Origin: an uncultured bacterium | GTDB lineage: Bacteria > Verrucomicrobiota > Verrucomicrobiia > CAIQCK01 | Direction: 5' to 3' | DNA length: 39,721 nt | Assembly: GCA_903870275.1 (NCBI GenBank) | Contig: CAIQCK010000049.1 | Location: 81,672-121,392, forward strand | In this document: positions 1 through 7,336 of the stretch, piece after piece | Layout of the letters: every line of letters begins with the position of its first letter | Position numbering within the stretch: the first letter of the stretch is position 1 | Position numbers and translations under genes: made by a program | The notes under the pieces: generated by a model | Seen by the model: the letters and a program-made list of their open reading frames with translations, nothing else | The model's database searches: none | Told to the model about the DNA's origin: nothing

Positions 1-1143
1 GCGGTCAAGCGCTACGCATGGGACATCGCGCCACATAAACCGACCGTCGCGACCATCATGCTCGGCATGAACGACGTCAGCCGCGGCCTCTACGCCAAGG
101 GCACGTCCGGCGCGAAAGTCGAGGCCCAGCGCCAAGGAGCCATCGAGAACCATGTCGCGAAGATGGCCGAACTGGCCGAACTCCTCGCCAAGGACGGTGC
201 CAAAATCATTTTCATCACCCCTTCCATTTACGACCAGACCGGTACCCAGCAAACCGAGAACCTCTTTGGCGTGAATTTCGCCCTCGGCATCTGCGGCTAC
301 GAAGCCCGCAAGCTCGCGTCCAAATACAACGCGGGCGTCGCGGATTTCCATTTGCTTCTGAGCCGTCTCAACGCCGAGGGCCAGGCCAAGGACCCAAACT
401 ACACGATCATCGGAGCCGACAGGGTTCATCCCGGACCGCCCGGACACCTCGTCATGGCCTACGCACTTCTCAAAGCCCAAGGCCTGGGGTGCTGCGTCTC
501 GCGCGTCGAAATCAACGCCGTCAAAAAAGAAATCGCCAAGCAAGAGAACTGCTCCGTCGGGAATCTCCAGTGCAAGGACGGCGCCATCACTTTCGACTGT
601 CTCGAGAAAGCCCTGCCCTTCCCCGTTGAAAGCGGCACCAGGCCCGCCCTTGACCTCGTTCCCTTTACCGAGGACCTCAATCAGGAGTTACTCAAGGTCG
701 GCGGCCTCGAAGCCGGCAATTACGAACTCCTGATAGACGGCCAGAGCATCCTGAAACGTTCCGCCGCCGAGTTTGCGCAAGGCGTCAACCTCGCACTCGT
801 CGCCGAGACGCCGCAATACAAGCAGGCCCTGCAGGTGCTCGCCGACTTGAAGACGCGCGCCGACATCTACTCCTCCAAACTCAGGACGTTCGCCGCCATC
901 CGGCTCTTCTTCCTCTCCAAGCTCACGGACAGAAGCCCGGAAGCCGAAAAAAAGGCGCTCGAAGAAGGCCTTGAGAAAAGCAAGAAGACCAAGTTCACCT
1001 ACGGCATCATGCAGATAGAAAACTACATGAAATACGCCCCCGACGAGGCGAAGTTCCAGAAGACGGCCGACGACCTTCTCGCAAAAGCCTATTCAGAGAA
1101 CCAGCCCAAGAACCACCGCTACGAGCTCAAGCGAGTTCCGTAG
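1..1143 (+). CDS. SGNH/GDSL-type hydrolase, 5' end missing
   Basis: The reading frame is open from base 1, so the true start lies outside the window; the first ATG at 58 is internal, inside the conserved block reading TIMLGMNDV. That GMND is the block III Asn motif of SGNH hydrolases, and the C-terminal catalytic pair is visible as DRVHPGPPGH (Asp-x-x-His, at about 420-450). The Ser and Gly blocks would be upstream of base 1. The family cleaves ester bonds, in such genomes often O-acetyl groups of polysaccharides; the substrate cannot be told from the sequence. About 230 residues after the Asp-x-x-His motif form a mainly helical, Lys/Glu-rich tail that also includes an AGNYELLIDGQ strand segment, as in secreted GDSL enzymes with a C-terminal accessory region. 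Family confident, substrate unknown. Confidence 0.85.
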   Translation, partial: AVKRYAWDIAPHKPTVATIMLGMNDVSRGLYAKGTSGAKVEAQRQGAIENHVAKMAELAELLAKDGAKIIFITPSIYDQTGTQQTENLFGVNFALGICGYEARKLASKYNAGVADFHLLLSRLNAEGQAKDPNYTIIGADRVHPGPPGHLVMAYALLKAQGLGCCVSRVEINAVKKEIAKQENCSVGNLQCKDGAITFDCLEKALPFPVESGTRPALDLVPFTEDLNQELLKVGGLEAGNYELLIDGQSILKRSAAEFAQGVNLALVAETPQYKQALQVLADLKTRADIYSSKLRTFAAIRLFFLSKLTDRSPEAEKKALEEGLEKSKKTKFTYGIMQIENYMKYAPDEAKFQKTADDLLAKAYSENQPKNHRYELKRVP

Positions 1144-1640
1144 TCCCGGTAATGGTACACTTTGAATCCTGCGGGCAGACTTCAGGTTTGTGATTCGCGC
1201 CACGGGGGCGGCATGCAAAAACGCTCAAGCAAGATGCCGAAAGACGCGAATTAGTCGGCCGCACAGATTGTCGCCATGTCCACCGGCCAGCCAACCCCAT
1301 CGCTCACCACTCAACCGGGAAAAACCCGGCAGCGGGTGCGCTCGGCTGACTGGGCGGGTTGAAGGATGGGAAGGCTGGGGCGGCGAAACCATCTACAAAA
1401 CGGCGCAAAGAAAATGCTATAGAGGCTGCGAAGATCGGATGAAAAAGGTAGCGTTTTAATCCCCAAGGAAGCAAAAAAATAGCGTGGTGATCTCCCAGAG
1501 AGTACCATTGCCGGAATTTCCAGCCTGTTTTAGGCATGTTTATCCATCTGTCTGTAAAAAACGTAAATACTCATTTTCACGTTTTTTCTTGTTGACGCCT
1601 ACGCGCTTTCATGATTAAATGACATCCAGAAAGGAAATTT
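1144..1640. other. intergenic region with weak hairpin, dyad and promoter
   Basis: About 500 bp with no credible gene: the one plus-strand ORF (1190-1459) is Arg/Pro-rich, lacks a ribosome binding site and looks like random GC-rich sequence. A small CCGGG/CCCGG hairpin lies at 1315-1329. The last 90 bp turn AT-rich and carry a 9-bp inverted repeat (AAAAAACGT at 1556-1564 and ACGTTTTTT at 1579-1587) directly before the promoter of the next gene. The T-run after the right arm means the dyad could be a weak terminator or an operator. Confidence 0.6.
1592..1620 (+). promoter_or_regulatory. sigma70-type promoter of the 1641 gene
   Basis: TTGACG (1592-1597), a 17-bp spacer, then TTAAAT (1615-1620). 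Transcription would begin about 15 bases before the start codon at 1641. The 9-bp inverted repeat at 1556-1587 ends five bases upstream of the -35 box, where a regulator could bind. Confidence 0.6.
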
Positions 1641-2411
1641 ATGAGCAGCAAGCAAGATCAGTCGCAACAGTCCGAAAAGGAATCGTCGCAGGTCAAAAAA
1701 GATTCCACGGTCGCACTACCGATGTTCGACCTTCAAGAGGCCATTGCGTTCGTTTTGAAAATTCATGAGGAGGCATTAGAAACAGCCGCAATGCCGGGGG
1801 TTGCAAAAGGCACTGGATATTCGACTCCAACCTCTACGCCGTTTTATCGCAGGATCGTGGCGGCAAGACTGTTCGGGCTGATTTCTTCAACTGGTGCCGC
1901 GCTAACCACGCGGGCAAAAGATTACTTCAAGCCAGATTCGGAAGACGCCAAAGCAAAAGCTCTGGTTAACGCCGTTAATGGTATTCCACATTACGCAGAG
2001 TTGGTTGAGAAGAATGCAGGCAAGCGGCTTAACGTAGAGCTGATCGCGAATGGAATTGAGAAGACATTTAATCTCACCAGCGTTTGTTCAAGCATTTGCG
2101 CCAAAGCGTTTGCAGAATCAATCAAATTTGCCGGAATGCTCGCATCTGATGGAACCGTGTCTTTAACTGGTCCCAAATTGGAATCTCAACCCAAACCAAA
2201 CGGGTCAGATGAAACTCAACCAGCACAACAAGAAGCCGCAACTCCAGATATTCAAAAACATACGCTTTACCTCAGCAAAGACAAGGCCCGCAAACTGGAG
2301 ATTTCAGGCCCCATCGAGATTACCCGCGCTGAATATGACCGGATTTGTAAATGGATAGAAGTGGCCTTGATGGTTGCAGACAATCCAGAAAAGAAAGAAG
2401 TATCACAATGA
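1641..2411 (+). CDS. hypothetical protein, DUF5343-like pattern
   Basis: 256 residues, ATG preceded by GAAAGGA at good spacing. I do not recognise a function. Residues 1-25 are a Gln/Ser/Lys-rich disordered leader. Residues about 30-175 are helical with the pattern 'R..AARLFGLI...GA.LT.RAKDYF' followed by a tyrosine-centred helix, which resembles the winged-helix-like DUF5343 group; that likeness is from memory and weak. A short low-complexity linker (about 180-205) leads to a C-terminal piece ending in an amphipathic helix (YDRICKWIEVALMVADNPEK). Base composition and codon use are visibly more AT-rich than the neighbours, so recent acquisition is plausible. It has its own promoter and no operon partner. 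No catalytic motif is seen. Confidence 0.75.
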   Translation: MSSKQDQSQQSEKESSQVKKDSTVALPMFDLQEAIAFVLKIHEEALETAAMPGVAKGTGYSTPTSTPFYRRIVAARLFGLISSTGAALTTRAKDYFKPDSEDAKAKALVNAVNGIPHYAELVEKNAGKRLNVELIANGIEKTFNLTSVCSSICAKAFAESIKFAGMLASDGTVSLTGPKLESQPKPNGSDETQPAQQEAATPDIQKHTLYLSKDKARKLEISGPIEITRAEYDRICKWIEVALMVADNPEKKEVSQ

Positions 2412-2473
2412 GGAGGATTCCAAGCGCAGCGTGGCATGGTCGGCCACGGCTAGCGCCGTGACATAAAAACGAC

Positions 2474-2521
2474 GCGGGCCGCGCAGGGCTGAGTTTCTAG
2501 CCTAGTCCTGTCGCGGCCCGC
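2474..2521. other. strong nested hairpin (RNA structure or terminator)
   Basis: Outer 10-bp perfect stem GCGGGCCGCG (2474-2483) with CGCGGCCCGC (2512-2521), extended inward by CAGG (2484-2487) with CCTG (2507-2510) after a one-base bulge. An alternative inner pairing is GGCT (2487-2490) with AGCC (2499-2502). No U-tract follows, so a simple intrinsic terminator is unlikely. It sits between the end of the 1641 gene and the small ORF at 2653. Confidence 0.6.
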
Positions 2522-2652
2522 CAGACCAACAACCCCGATTCCGCCGCAACGAGTCTCGCGAACGGAAACCGGAGGCTACTAAACGTTAGTAAATTTATCG
2601 CATAATAGCCCACACCGGTCAACAGAGAGATTCACAAAGCGAAAGGATAAAC

Positions 2653-2781
2653 GTGAAAACGCTTAATCCTAACATCACGGGCAACGGCCTGATCTTTGTG
2701 AAGTGGTTCCGCCACTGGCGCACTGGTCAGCGCGTGTATCCCAAGAGAGCTAGCTGTTTCTGCTTCCGCAAAGGCCGGTAA
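2653..2781 (+). CDS. small basic protein, 42 aa, GTG start
   Basis: Short frame too small for ordinary gene calling. It starts with GTG at 2653, preceded by GAAAGGATAAAC: the same AAAGGA box used by ahcY, tig and istA here, at good spacing. The product begins VKTLNPNITGNGLIFVKW and continues as FRHWRTGQRVYPKRAS, ending CFCFRKGR; it is rich in Arg/Lys and aromatics, with two Cys flanking a Phe. A CATAAT hexamer at 2601-2606 could be the -10 of its own promoter, but the -35 is poor. A strong terminator begins 14 bases after the stop. The combination of ribosome binding site, non-random composition and dedicated terminator makes it a likely real gene. Its basic, aromatic character would suit nucleic-acid or ribosome binding, which is only a guess. 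Confidence 0.6.
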   Translation: MKTLNPNITGNGLIFVKWFRHWRTGQRVYPKRASCFCFRKGR

Positions 2782-2795
2782 GCCAAGAAAAAGCG

Positions 2796-2825
2796 CCGCG
2801 TGGGCCTAAAAACCCACGCGGTTTT
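2796..2825. terminator. bidirectional intrinsic terminator
   Basis: Perfect 9-bp stem CCGCGTGGG (2796-2804) and CCCACGCGG (2813-2821) with an 8-base loop, followed by TTTT on the plus strand. On the minus strand the same stem is followed a few bases later by a five-T run. It ends the small gene at 2653-2781 and, from the other side, the three-gene minus-strand operon whose last stop is at 2838. Confidence 0.85.
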
Positions 2826-2837
2826 CTCTTCGACTTT

Positions 2838-3623
2838 CTATTCGGAGCCTGTTGGGTTTAACAACAATCCGGTAGCACACGAGCCCGCCGCCAACAACGC
2901 CCCGCCGACTGCCGCGACGAGTTGCGGCTGCTCCGGCACAACCAGACGCAAACCAAGTTCTTGCTCGATCAGCCGCCGCAGGCACGCGTTCAACGCCACC
3001 CCGCCGCAGAACACCACGTCGCCTTCCAACGGCACGCGCCGCAGCATGGACGCGACGCGTTGCGCGACCGTCCGATGCAATCCCGCCGCCAGGCCGTCGC
3101 GCGGGAGGCCGCGCGCCACCAGCGAGATGACCTCCGACTCGGCGAACACCGTGCACATCGGGCTGACTTTTTGTTCCGCCGACGCCTGCAAAGCCGCGTC
3201 GGCAAAATCCTCCATGCTGTAGGACAACGCCGTGGCCATGATCTCCAGAAAGCGGCCCGTGCCCGCCGCGCATTTGTCGTTCATCTCGAACTTGGCCACC
3301 CCGCCCCGTGGATCGAGCGCGACCGCCTTTGTGTCCTGTCCGCCGACGTCCAGCACGGCGCGCGCGGCCGGCGCGAAAAACCGGCTCCCGACGGCGACCG
3401 CCTTGATTTCCGTCACGACGGTACAGGGCCAATACTGCTTGAACAGGTGGCGGCCGTAGCCCGTCGCGAAAAGCGCGTCATACGCAAGGCCATCGAGGAG
3501 GCCACGGCAGACTTCGATGGGATCGTGCGAGTTGTAGGCGATCCGGTGCGCGGCCAGCCGGCCTTGTTCCACCACGGCGACCTTGACCGTCCGCGAGCCG
3601 ATGTCAATTCCTGCCGCCCGCAT
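2838..3623 (-). CDS. BadF/BadG/HgdC-type ATPase, dehydratase activator
   Basis: 261 residues, the usual length for the archerase activators of 2-hydroxyacyl-CoA dehydratases (HgdC, E. coli YjiL). Actin-fold ATPase signatures are GIDIGSRTVK (residues 5-14), LDVGGQDTKA (91-100) and FCGGVALN near the C-terminus. C118 in NDKCAAGTGRF and C157 in SPMCTVF are 39 residues apart, as are the two 4Fe-4S cluster ligands of HgdC, so the homodimer should hold one shared cluster. The family couples ATP hydrolysis to firing a low-potential electron into its partner enzyme. Its ATG overlaps the stop of the upstream dehydratase-like gene by one base (TAATG), implying translational coupling and a dedicated partner. 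The protein is intact. Confidence 0.92.
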   Translation of the reverse strand: MRAAGIDIGSRTVKVAVVEQGRLAAHRIAYNSHDPIEVCRGLLDGLAYDALFATGYGRHLFKQYWPCTVVTEIKAVAVGSRFFAPAARAVLDVGGQDTKAVALDPRGGVAKFEMNDKCAAGTGRFLEIMATALSYSMEDFADAALQASAEQKVSPMCTVFAESEVISLVARGLPRDGLAAGLHRTVAQRVASMLRRVPLEGDVVFCGGVALNACLRRLIEQELGLRLVVPEQPQLVAAVGGALLAAGSCATGLLLNPTGSE

Positions 3624-4912
3624 TACGCGCCGTCCTTGAGCCGCTCCACGAACGCTTCGACGCGGGTGCGGATCTGCTCGACGTCCTCCTGGCTGTAATC
3701 CGTGTCAATGCGCAGCACCGGCACATGCTCCCCCTCCAGGGCGCGCTCCATCGGAATGGCTTCCATCTGATACGGCGTGCAAAACTGCAGGCAGTAGTGC
3801 AGCACGCCGTCGGCCTTGTAGTCCCACGTCATCTTGCGGACGTGATCCAGCCGCAACGTGTTTGGCGTGAAAACGGCGCAATCAATCTTGAAGTATCGAT
3901 CCACGACGTTGTCCAGCAACGCCTCGACCATCGCGCCGCGCGTATCGGTCAGGTTCTGCGTCCCTCGCTCGCCGACGCAGGATTCCTCGCCGACAATGAC
4001 CGCGCCGCTCCGCTCGACGATCATCGGCAGCTTCCAGTTCGGCACGGCCATGGGACAGCCGGAAATGAGAATGCGCGGTGTGCCTTTCGCAGCCACGCCC
4101 TGCCCCGCCACCACGCGCTTCTCCAATTCATCGCACAGCGCGTTCACCGAGGCGGTGAACCGGACCGGCTCGTCGTAAAAGGCGACCTGGTTGATCAACA
4201 GCGCATCGAGTCCCGAAATTGGCGCGGGATCGGCCTTGCGCAACGCCGCCAGCCGGTGCAGCGCGGCGCGTTTCTTGTTCACGGTGTCAATCGCCTTGCC
4301 AAGCGATTCCGCCGTGATGGTCCGGCCGGACAGCTTCTCCAAATCCCGCATGAAGCGCAGATACTCCGCCGACAGCAGCGCGCGTCCCGCGTCGCTTTTC
4401 ATCTGCGGCAGGTCCATAATGTAGAGTTGTGGGATCAGCGTGTTGAAGGTCTCGTAGGCCTTCTTCTTGCCGTCGCAGGTGTTCTCGCCCACGATCATGT
4501 CGCACGCGGCGATAAAGGGGCAGACCTTCTCGAGCGTGAAGCCGAAGAAGGACTTGATCAGCGCGCAGGTGTTCCGCGGCAGGTATCGCTCGGCCTGTTC
4601 CGTCCCGAAATCCGCGCCGGAACACAGCCCGACGCTGATGCCGTCCACCGCCAGGATCAATTCCTCCGGCACGTAAAGGCAGAACGAACCGATCACCTTT
4701 CGCCCCGCTTTGCGCGCGTCCATCAGTTCCTTGATCCGCAGGCCGTGCACCTCGCTGATGACGAAGTTGAAGTAATCCATCCCCGCCGGCCGTCCGGTCT
4801 GCGAGAGGAAGTAATCGCGGTAAACCTTGCCGAGCACGCCGAGGAGCGCGTCGTGTTTGGCGAGGTCGAGTCCGAGTTCGGTCCACATGGGCCGGTAGTT
4901 GGTTGGTGGCAT
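3623..4912 (-). CDS. 2-hydroxyacyl-CoA dehydratase / double-cubane family protein
   Basis: 429 residues, COG1775/HgdB-type. Start ATG at 4912 has GGAG six bases upstream. Family marks: GSFCLYVPEEL (C78), RNTC (C116), KVCPFIAACD (C131, C137), GENTCDGKKK (C146), ISGCP (C286), GEESCVGERG (C312) and LHYCLQFCTPY (C374, C378). Classical dehydratases need two different subunits, but only one is encoded here, next to its activator, as in E. coli yjiM-yjiL and the double-cubane cluster protein pairs known from anaerobes. The large number of conserved-looking cysteines fits binding of a complex Fe-S cluster. It would accept electrons from the ATPase encoded downstream and reduce a small, unknown substrate. 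The pairing with an FGGY kinase upstream is unusual. Family certain; a double-cubane rather than dehydratase role is an inference. Confidence 0.88.
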   Translation of the reverse strand: MPPTNYRPMWTELGLDLAKHDALLGVLGKVYRDYFLSQTGRPAGMDYFNFVISEVHGLRIKELMDARKAGRKVIGSFCLYVPEELILAVDGISVGLCSGADFGTEQAERYLPRNTCALIKSFFGFTLEKVCPFIAACDMIVGENTCDGKKKAYETFNTLIPQLYIMDLPQMKSDAGRALLSAEYLRFMRDLEKLSGRTITAESLGKAIDTVNKKRAALHRLAALRKADPAPISGLDALLINQVAFYDEPVRFTASVNALCDELEKRVVAGQGVAAKGTPRILISGCPMAVPNWKLPMIVERSGAVIVGEESCVGERGTQNLTDTRGAMVEALLDNVVDRYFKIDCAVFTPNTLRLDHVRKMTWDYKADGVLHYCLQFCTPYQMEAIPMERALEGEHVPVLRIDTDYSQEDVEQIRTRVEAFVERLKDGA

Positions 4913-4951
4913 GGTGATCTCCGTTGAGGTTTCAAATAACTGACGACGGTT

Positions 4952-6454
4952 CTACATCTTGTGCAGCAAATCCTTCATCCGCGGATACAACTCGCGGTAA
5001 ATCTGGTAGCGCTCCGTGTAGCGCGCGTGCTCCTCCATGTCCGGCTCATAGGCGCCCGTCACGCGGACAAACTTCTCCACGGCCTGCTTCAACGTCTTGA
5101 ACTTGCCGATGGCCACCGCGCCGAGCATCGCGCAGGCGAGCGCGCCGCCTTCGCTGGCGTTGAGCGTGCAGAGGCGCTTGCCCCAGAGGTTCGCCTTGAG
5201 TTGCATCCAGCCGCGCGACTTCGCGCCGCCGCCGGTGCAGCGAAGCTCGGCGAGCGGCACGCCGGCCTTCGCCAGAATCTCCAGGTTCACCCGCATCTCG
5301 AACGCGACACCCTCGAGGATGCCGCGAATCATGTCGGCGCGCGTCGTGCCGAGCGTCAGGCCGGTGATGGTGCCCTTCGAGTGCGAATCCAGGTACGGCG
5401 TGCCGGTGCCGAAGAAGTGCGGCACGATGAACGGCGGATGCTTCGACGTCAGCGCGAGGTCGTCCATGATCGCATAGACATCGCGGCCGGTGCGCGCCGC
5501 CTCAGCCTTCTCCGCCTCGGCGAAATTGTCGCGATACCAGCGCAGCAGGCTGCCGGCGACGAAGCTGAATGCCAGCGACGCATACATGTCCTCCACGACG
5601 TGCGGCATGCAGCAGAGATTGCCGCCCAGCATGTTCTCGTCGGTGATGGCGTGATCGAAAGCCACGGTGATGCACTCGACCGTGCCCAGCCCGTCCACCG
5701 CGAGGCCAGGCTTCACGACGCCCGCGCCCAACGCCGCGCACGGCTGGTCGTGGCCGCCCGCAACAAGCACGCAGCCCTTGGCGAGGCCGAGCTTCTGGCA
5801 GACGCTCGCGGGAATCTCTCCAACGACCGCGCCCGATGGCACCGCCTCCGGCAACTGCTTCGCCTCGACGCCGGCCAGCGCCATCAGCGGCTCCGACCAT
5901 TGCTTCTTGCGGATGTCGAAGATGCCGAGCCGCGACGCGAGCGAGTAGTCCACCTTCGCCGGCAGGCCGAGGCGCATCGCCGGGATTTCCTGCCAGCCCA
6001 GGAAGCGCGCGGCGCGCTTGAACATGTCCGGCTTGTTCTCGCGCCACCAGATCAGCTTGCTGATCGTGTGCATCGGATGCAACGGATGGCCCGTGGTCTC
6101 GAAAAACTTCTTCGCGCCGAACTGCTCGTGCAGCTTCGCCGTCTGCGCCGTGGCGCGCGAATCCATCGAGAGAACGGTGTTGTCCAGCGGCTTGCCGGCG
6201 GCGTCGAGCGGTGTGATGGCCTCGCCCAGCGCCGATAACGCGATGGTCTCCACCGGCTGCAGCGATTTTTTCGCCGCCTCGCCGAGCACGGCCTCTACGG
6301 CGTCGCCGACCTCCAGCGGATCGAGTTCCGCCCAGCCGCGTTGCGGCGTCAGCAGGCGGTATTCGCGGTAAGCGGATGAAAGGACGTTGCCGTCGTTATC
6401 GAACACGACGGCCTTCGTCCCGGTTGTTCCAACATCGCATCCAAGGTAGGCCAT
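4952..6454 (-). CDS. FGGY-family carbohydrate kinase, xylulokinase-like
   Basis: 500 residues from the ATG at 6454, which gives the canonical N-terminus MAYLGCDVGTTGTKAVVFD; an in-frame ATG at 6481 would add nine residues that overlap the promoter-like element and is rejected. The phosphate-binding DVGTTGTK (residues 7-14), a central AGGHDQPCAALGAG substrate/ATP region and the C-terminal CTGGGAKS adenosine motif mark an ATP-dependent sugar kinase. Overall it is nearest xylulokinases, but FGGY substrates cannot be assigned by eye. It is the first gene of a minus-strand operon, 39 bases before the dehydratase-family gene. A GGGG run lies just before the ATG; if the ATTATAA at 6466-6472 is a -10 box, the mRNA leader would be only a few bases. 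Confidence 0.88.
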   Translation of the reverse strand: MAYLGCDVGTTGTKAVVFDNDGNVLSSAYREYRLLTPQRGWAELDPLEVGDAVEAVLGEAAKKSLQPVETIALSALGEAITPLDAAGKPLDNTVLSMDSRATAQTAKLHEQFGAKKFFETTGHPLHPMHTISKLIWWRENKPDMFKRAARFLGWQEIPAMRLGLPAKVDYSLASRLGIFDIRKKQWSEPLMALAGVEAKQLPEAVPSGAVVGEIPASVCQKLGLAKGCVLVAGGHDQPCAALGAGVVKPGLAVDGLGTVECITVAFDHAITDENMLGGNLCCMPHVVEDMYASLAFSFVAGSLLRWYRDNFAEAEKAEAARTGRDVYAIMDDLALTSKHPPFIVPHFFGTGTPYLDSHSKGTITGLTLGTTRADMIRGILEGVAFEMRVNLEILAKAGVPLAELRCTGGGAKSRGWMQLKANLWGKRLCTLNASEGGALACAMLGAVAIGKFKTLKQAVEKFVRVTGAYEPDMEEHARYTERYQIYRELYPRMKDLLHKM

Positions 6455-6465
6455 GGTGCCCCGCT

Positions 6466-6502
6466 TTATAATCAACCCCACCGCCGCGCGCCAGCGGGAA
6501 AC
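6466..6502 (-). promoter_or_regulatory. two-box promoter-like element, copy 1
   Basis: Read on the minus strand: a 22-base GC-rich box (6502-6481, beginning GTTTCCCGCTGG and ending GCGCGCGGCGG), an 8-base spacer, then ATTATAA (6472-6466), which can serve as a -10 box for the kinase operon. The same arrangement with the same spacing occurs at 7057-7093 before the VOC gene, with one mismatch in the long box and an unrelated 8-base spacer. Confidence 0.55.
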
Positions 6503-6567
6503 TCTACAAGCTGAATGTCGCAGGCGTCACCATCACCGCGCTGCCATCGAAGCCAAACGCTCCGCTA

Positions 6568-7011
6568 TCAATGGACTGATGGCGCAAGATTCATAAAGCC
6601 GTCTGCGCCAAGTGGGTTTCCGGGATTCCATGCAACCTCCCAATAGTAGCCATCCGGGTCGCAGAAGTAGCCGCTATGCCCGCCCCAGGAGGCGTCCTGA
6701 GCGCCCTTGACGATCCGGCCGCCGGCGCGTTCCGCCAGCGCCAGCACCCCGGCAACCTCCGCTTTCGTGCGGACGTTGTGTGCCAGGGTGATGCCACCAA
6801 AACCAGCGCGCGCGGGCTGAACATGAGGGGAGATGTCGGCTGCAAGATCGTCGAGCGGGTAAAGCGAAAGGCGCGTGCCGGCCGTATTAAAAAAGGCGAC
6901 CGGCCCGCCTTCTGCGTAAGTCGTGGGCCACCCAAGACCATCGCGGTAGAAACGAACGGCACAAGGAAGATCGGATACGCCGAGGGTGATGAGTGTTATG
7001 CGCGGTTCCAT
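6568..7011 (-). CDS. VOC-family protein (glyoxalase/bleomycin-resistance fold)
   Basis: 147 residues. Start taken at 7011 (MEPRITLITLGVSDL) because GGGAG lies 8 bases upstream; the longer frame from 7026 adds only five residues. The pattern is that of a single VOC unit pair: N-terminal strand ITLGVSDLPCAVRFYRDGLGW, centre GGITLAHNVRT, and C-terminal GHSGYFCDPDGYYWEVAWN, where the Glu near the end is the usual metal ligand. Such proteins are metal-dependent lyases, dioxygenases or binding proteins; nothing fixes the reaction. The gene stands alone on the minus strand, upstream of the kinase operon, and carries copy 2 of the shared promoter-like element about 46 bases before its start. Confidence 0.88.
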   Translation of the reverse strand: MEPRITLITLGVSDLPCAVRFYRDGLGWPTTYAEGGPVAFFNTAGTRLSLYPLDDLAADISPHVQPARAGFGGITLAHNVRTKAEVAGVLALAERAGGRIVKGAQDASWGGHSGYFCDPDGYYWEVAWNPGNPLGADGFMNLAPSVH

Positions 7012-7056
7012 AGTTATTGCTCCCATAGAGTGCGTAGCGGCGCCTGATGCCCTGTG

Positions 7057-7093
7057 TTATAATACACTTCTCCGCCGCGCGCCAGTGGGAAAC
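7057..7093 (-). promoter_or_regulatory. two-box promoter-like element, copy 2
   Basis: Minus-strand reading: the 22-base GC-rich box at 7093-7072 (GTTTCCCACTGG start), 8-base spacer, ATTATAA at 7063-7057. It differs from copy 1 by one base in the long box and shares nothing in the spacer. The -10 part lies inside a near-palindrome (GTGTTATAATACAC), so it could also be read on the plus strand. It is placed to drive the VOC gene with a leader of about 40 bases. Confidence 0.55.
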
Positions 7094-7336
7094 GACGTCC
7101 GAGCACCTGAGGGGCGGCAGCGGATCGGCGACGCGAGCCATTTCTTTCGCCCCTTGCGGGGCTTCGTTCCCTGCTTCGAGAATTCCACGGCTGGCACCAT
7201 GGGCTGTTATCTGCCGCCGCTTCGCTGCTTAGATCATTTGAAACGGTCGTTCATCCTTGGACATCAAGGCATCGTCGGCTCAAATCCTCTTGCGGCGTCC
7301 GCCGACGCTGAATAGTCTGCGCGGAAAAACATCGAA
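7094..7336. other. intergenic region with decayed hairpin repeat
   Basis: No credible gene. A perfect GCCCC-TTGC-GGGGC hairpin lies at 7149-7162, and a nearby imperfect dyad (CCACGG at 7185-7190, CCATGG at 7197-7202) is followed by GCCGCCGCTTCG. Paired GC hairpins of this kind resemble dispersed palindromic repeats I associate with Verrucomicrobia and Planctomycetes. No clear promoter for the next gene is visible. Confidence 0.4.

Noticed and set aside
1190..1459. 89-codon open frame after the SGNH hydrolase
   Set aside because: Arg/Pro-rich, no ribosome binding site, composition like untranslated GC-rich sequence.
2922..6238. Long plus-strand frames (2922-3698, 3725-4927, 4961-6238)
   Set aside because: They are antisense shadows of the activator, dehydratase-family and kinase genes, all of which have clear motifs on the minus strand.
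7255..7310. tRNA-like 3' half (GGCTCAAATCC followed by GCGTCCGCC)
   Set aside because: The T-arm does not pair and no acceptor or anticodon stem can be built upstream.
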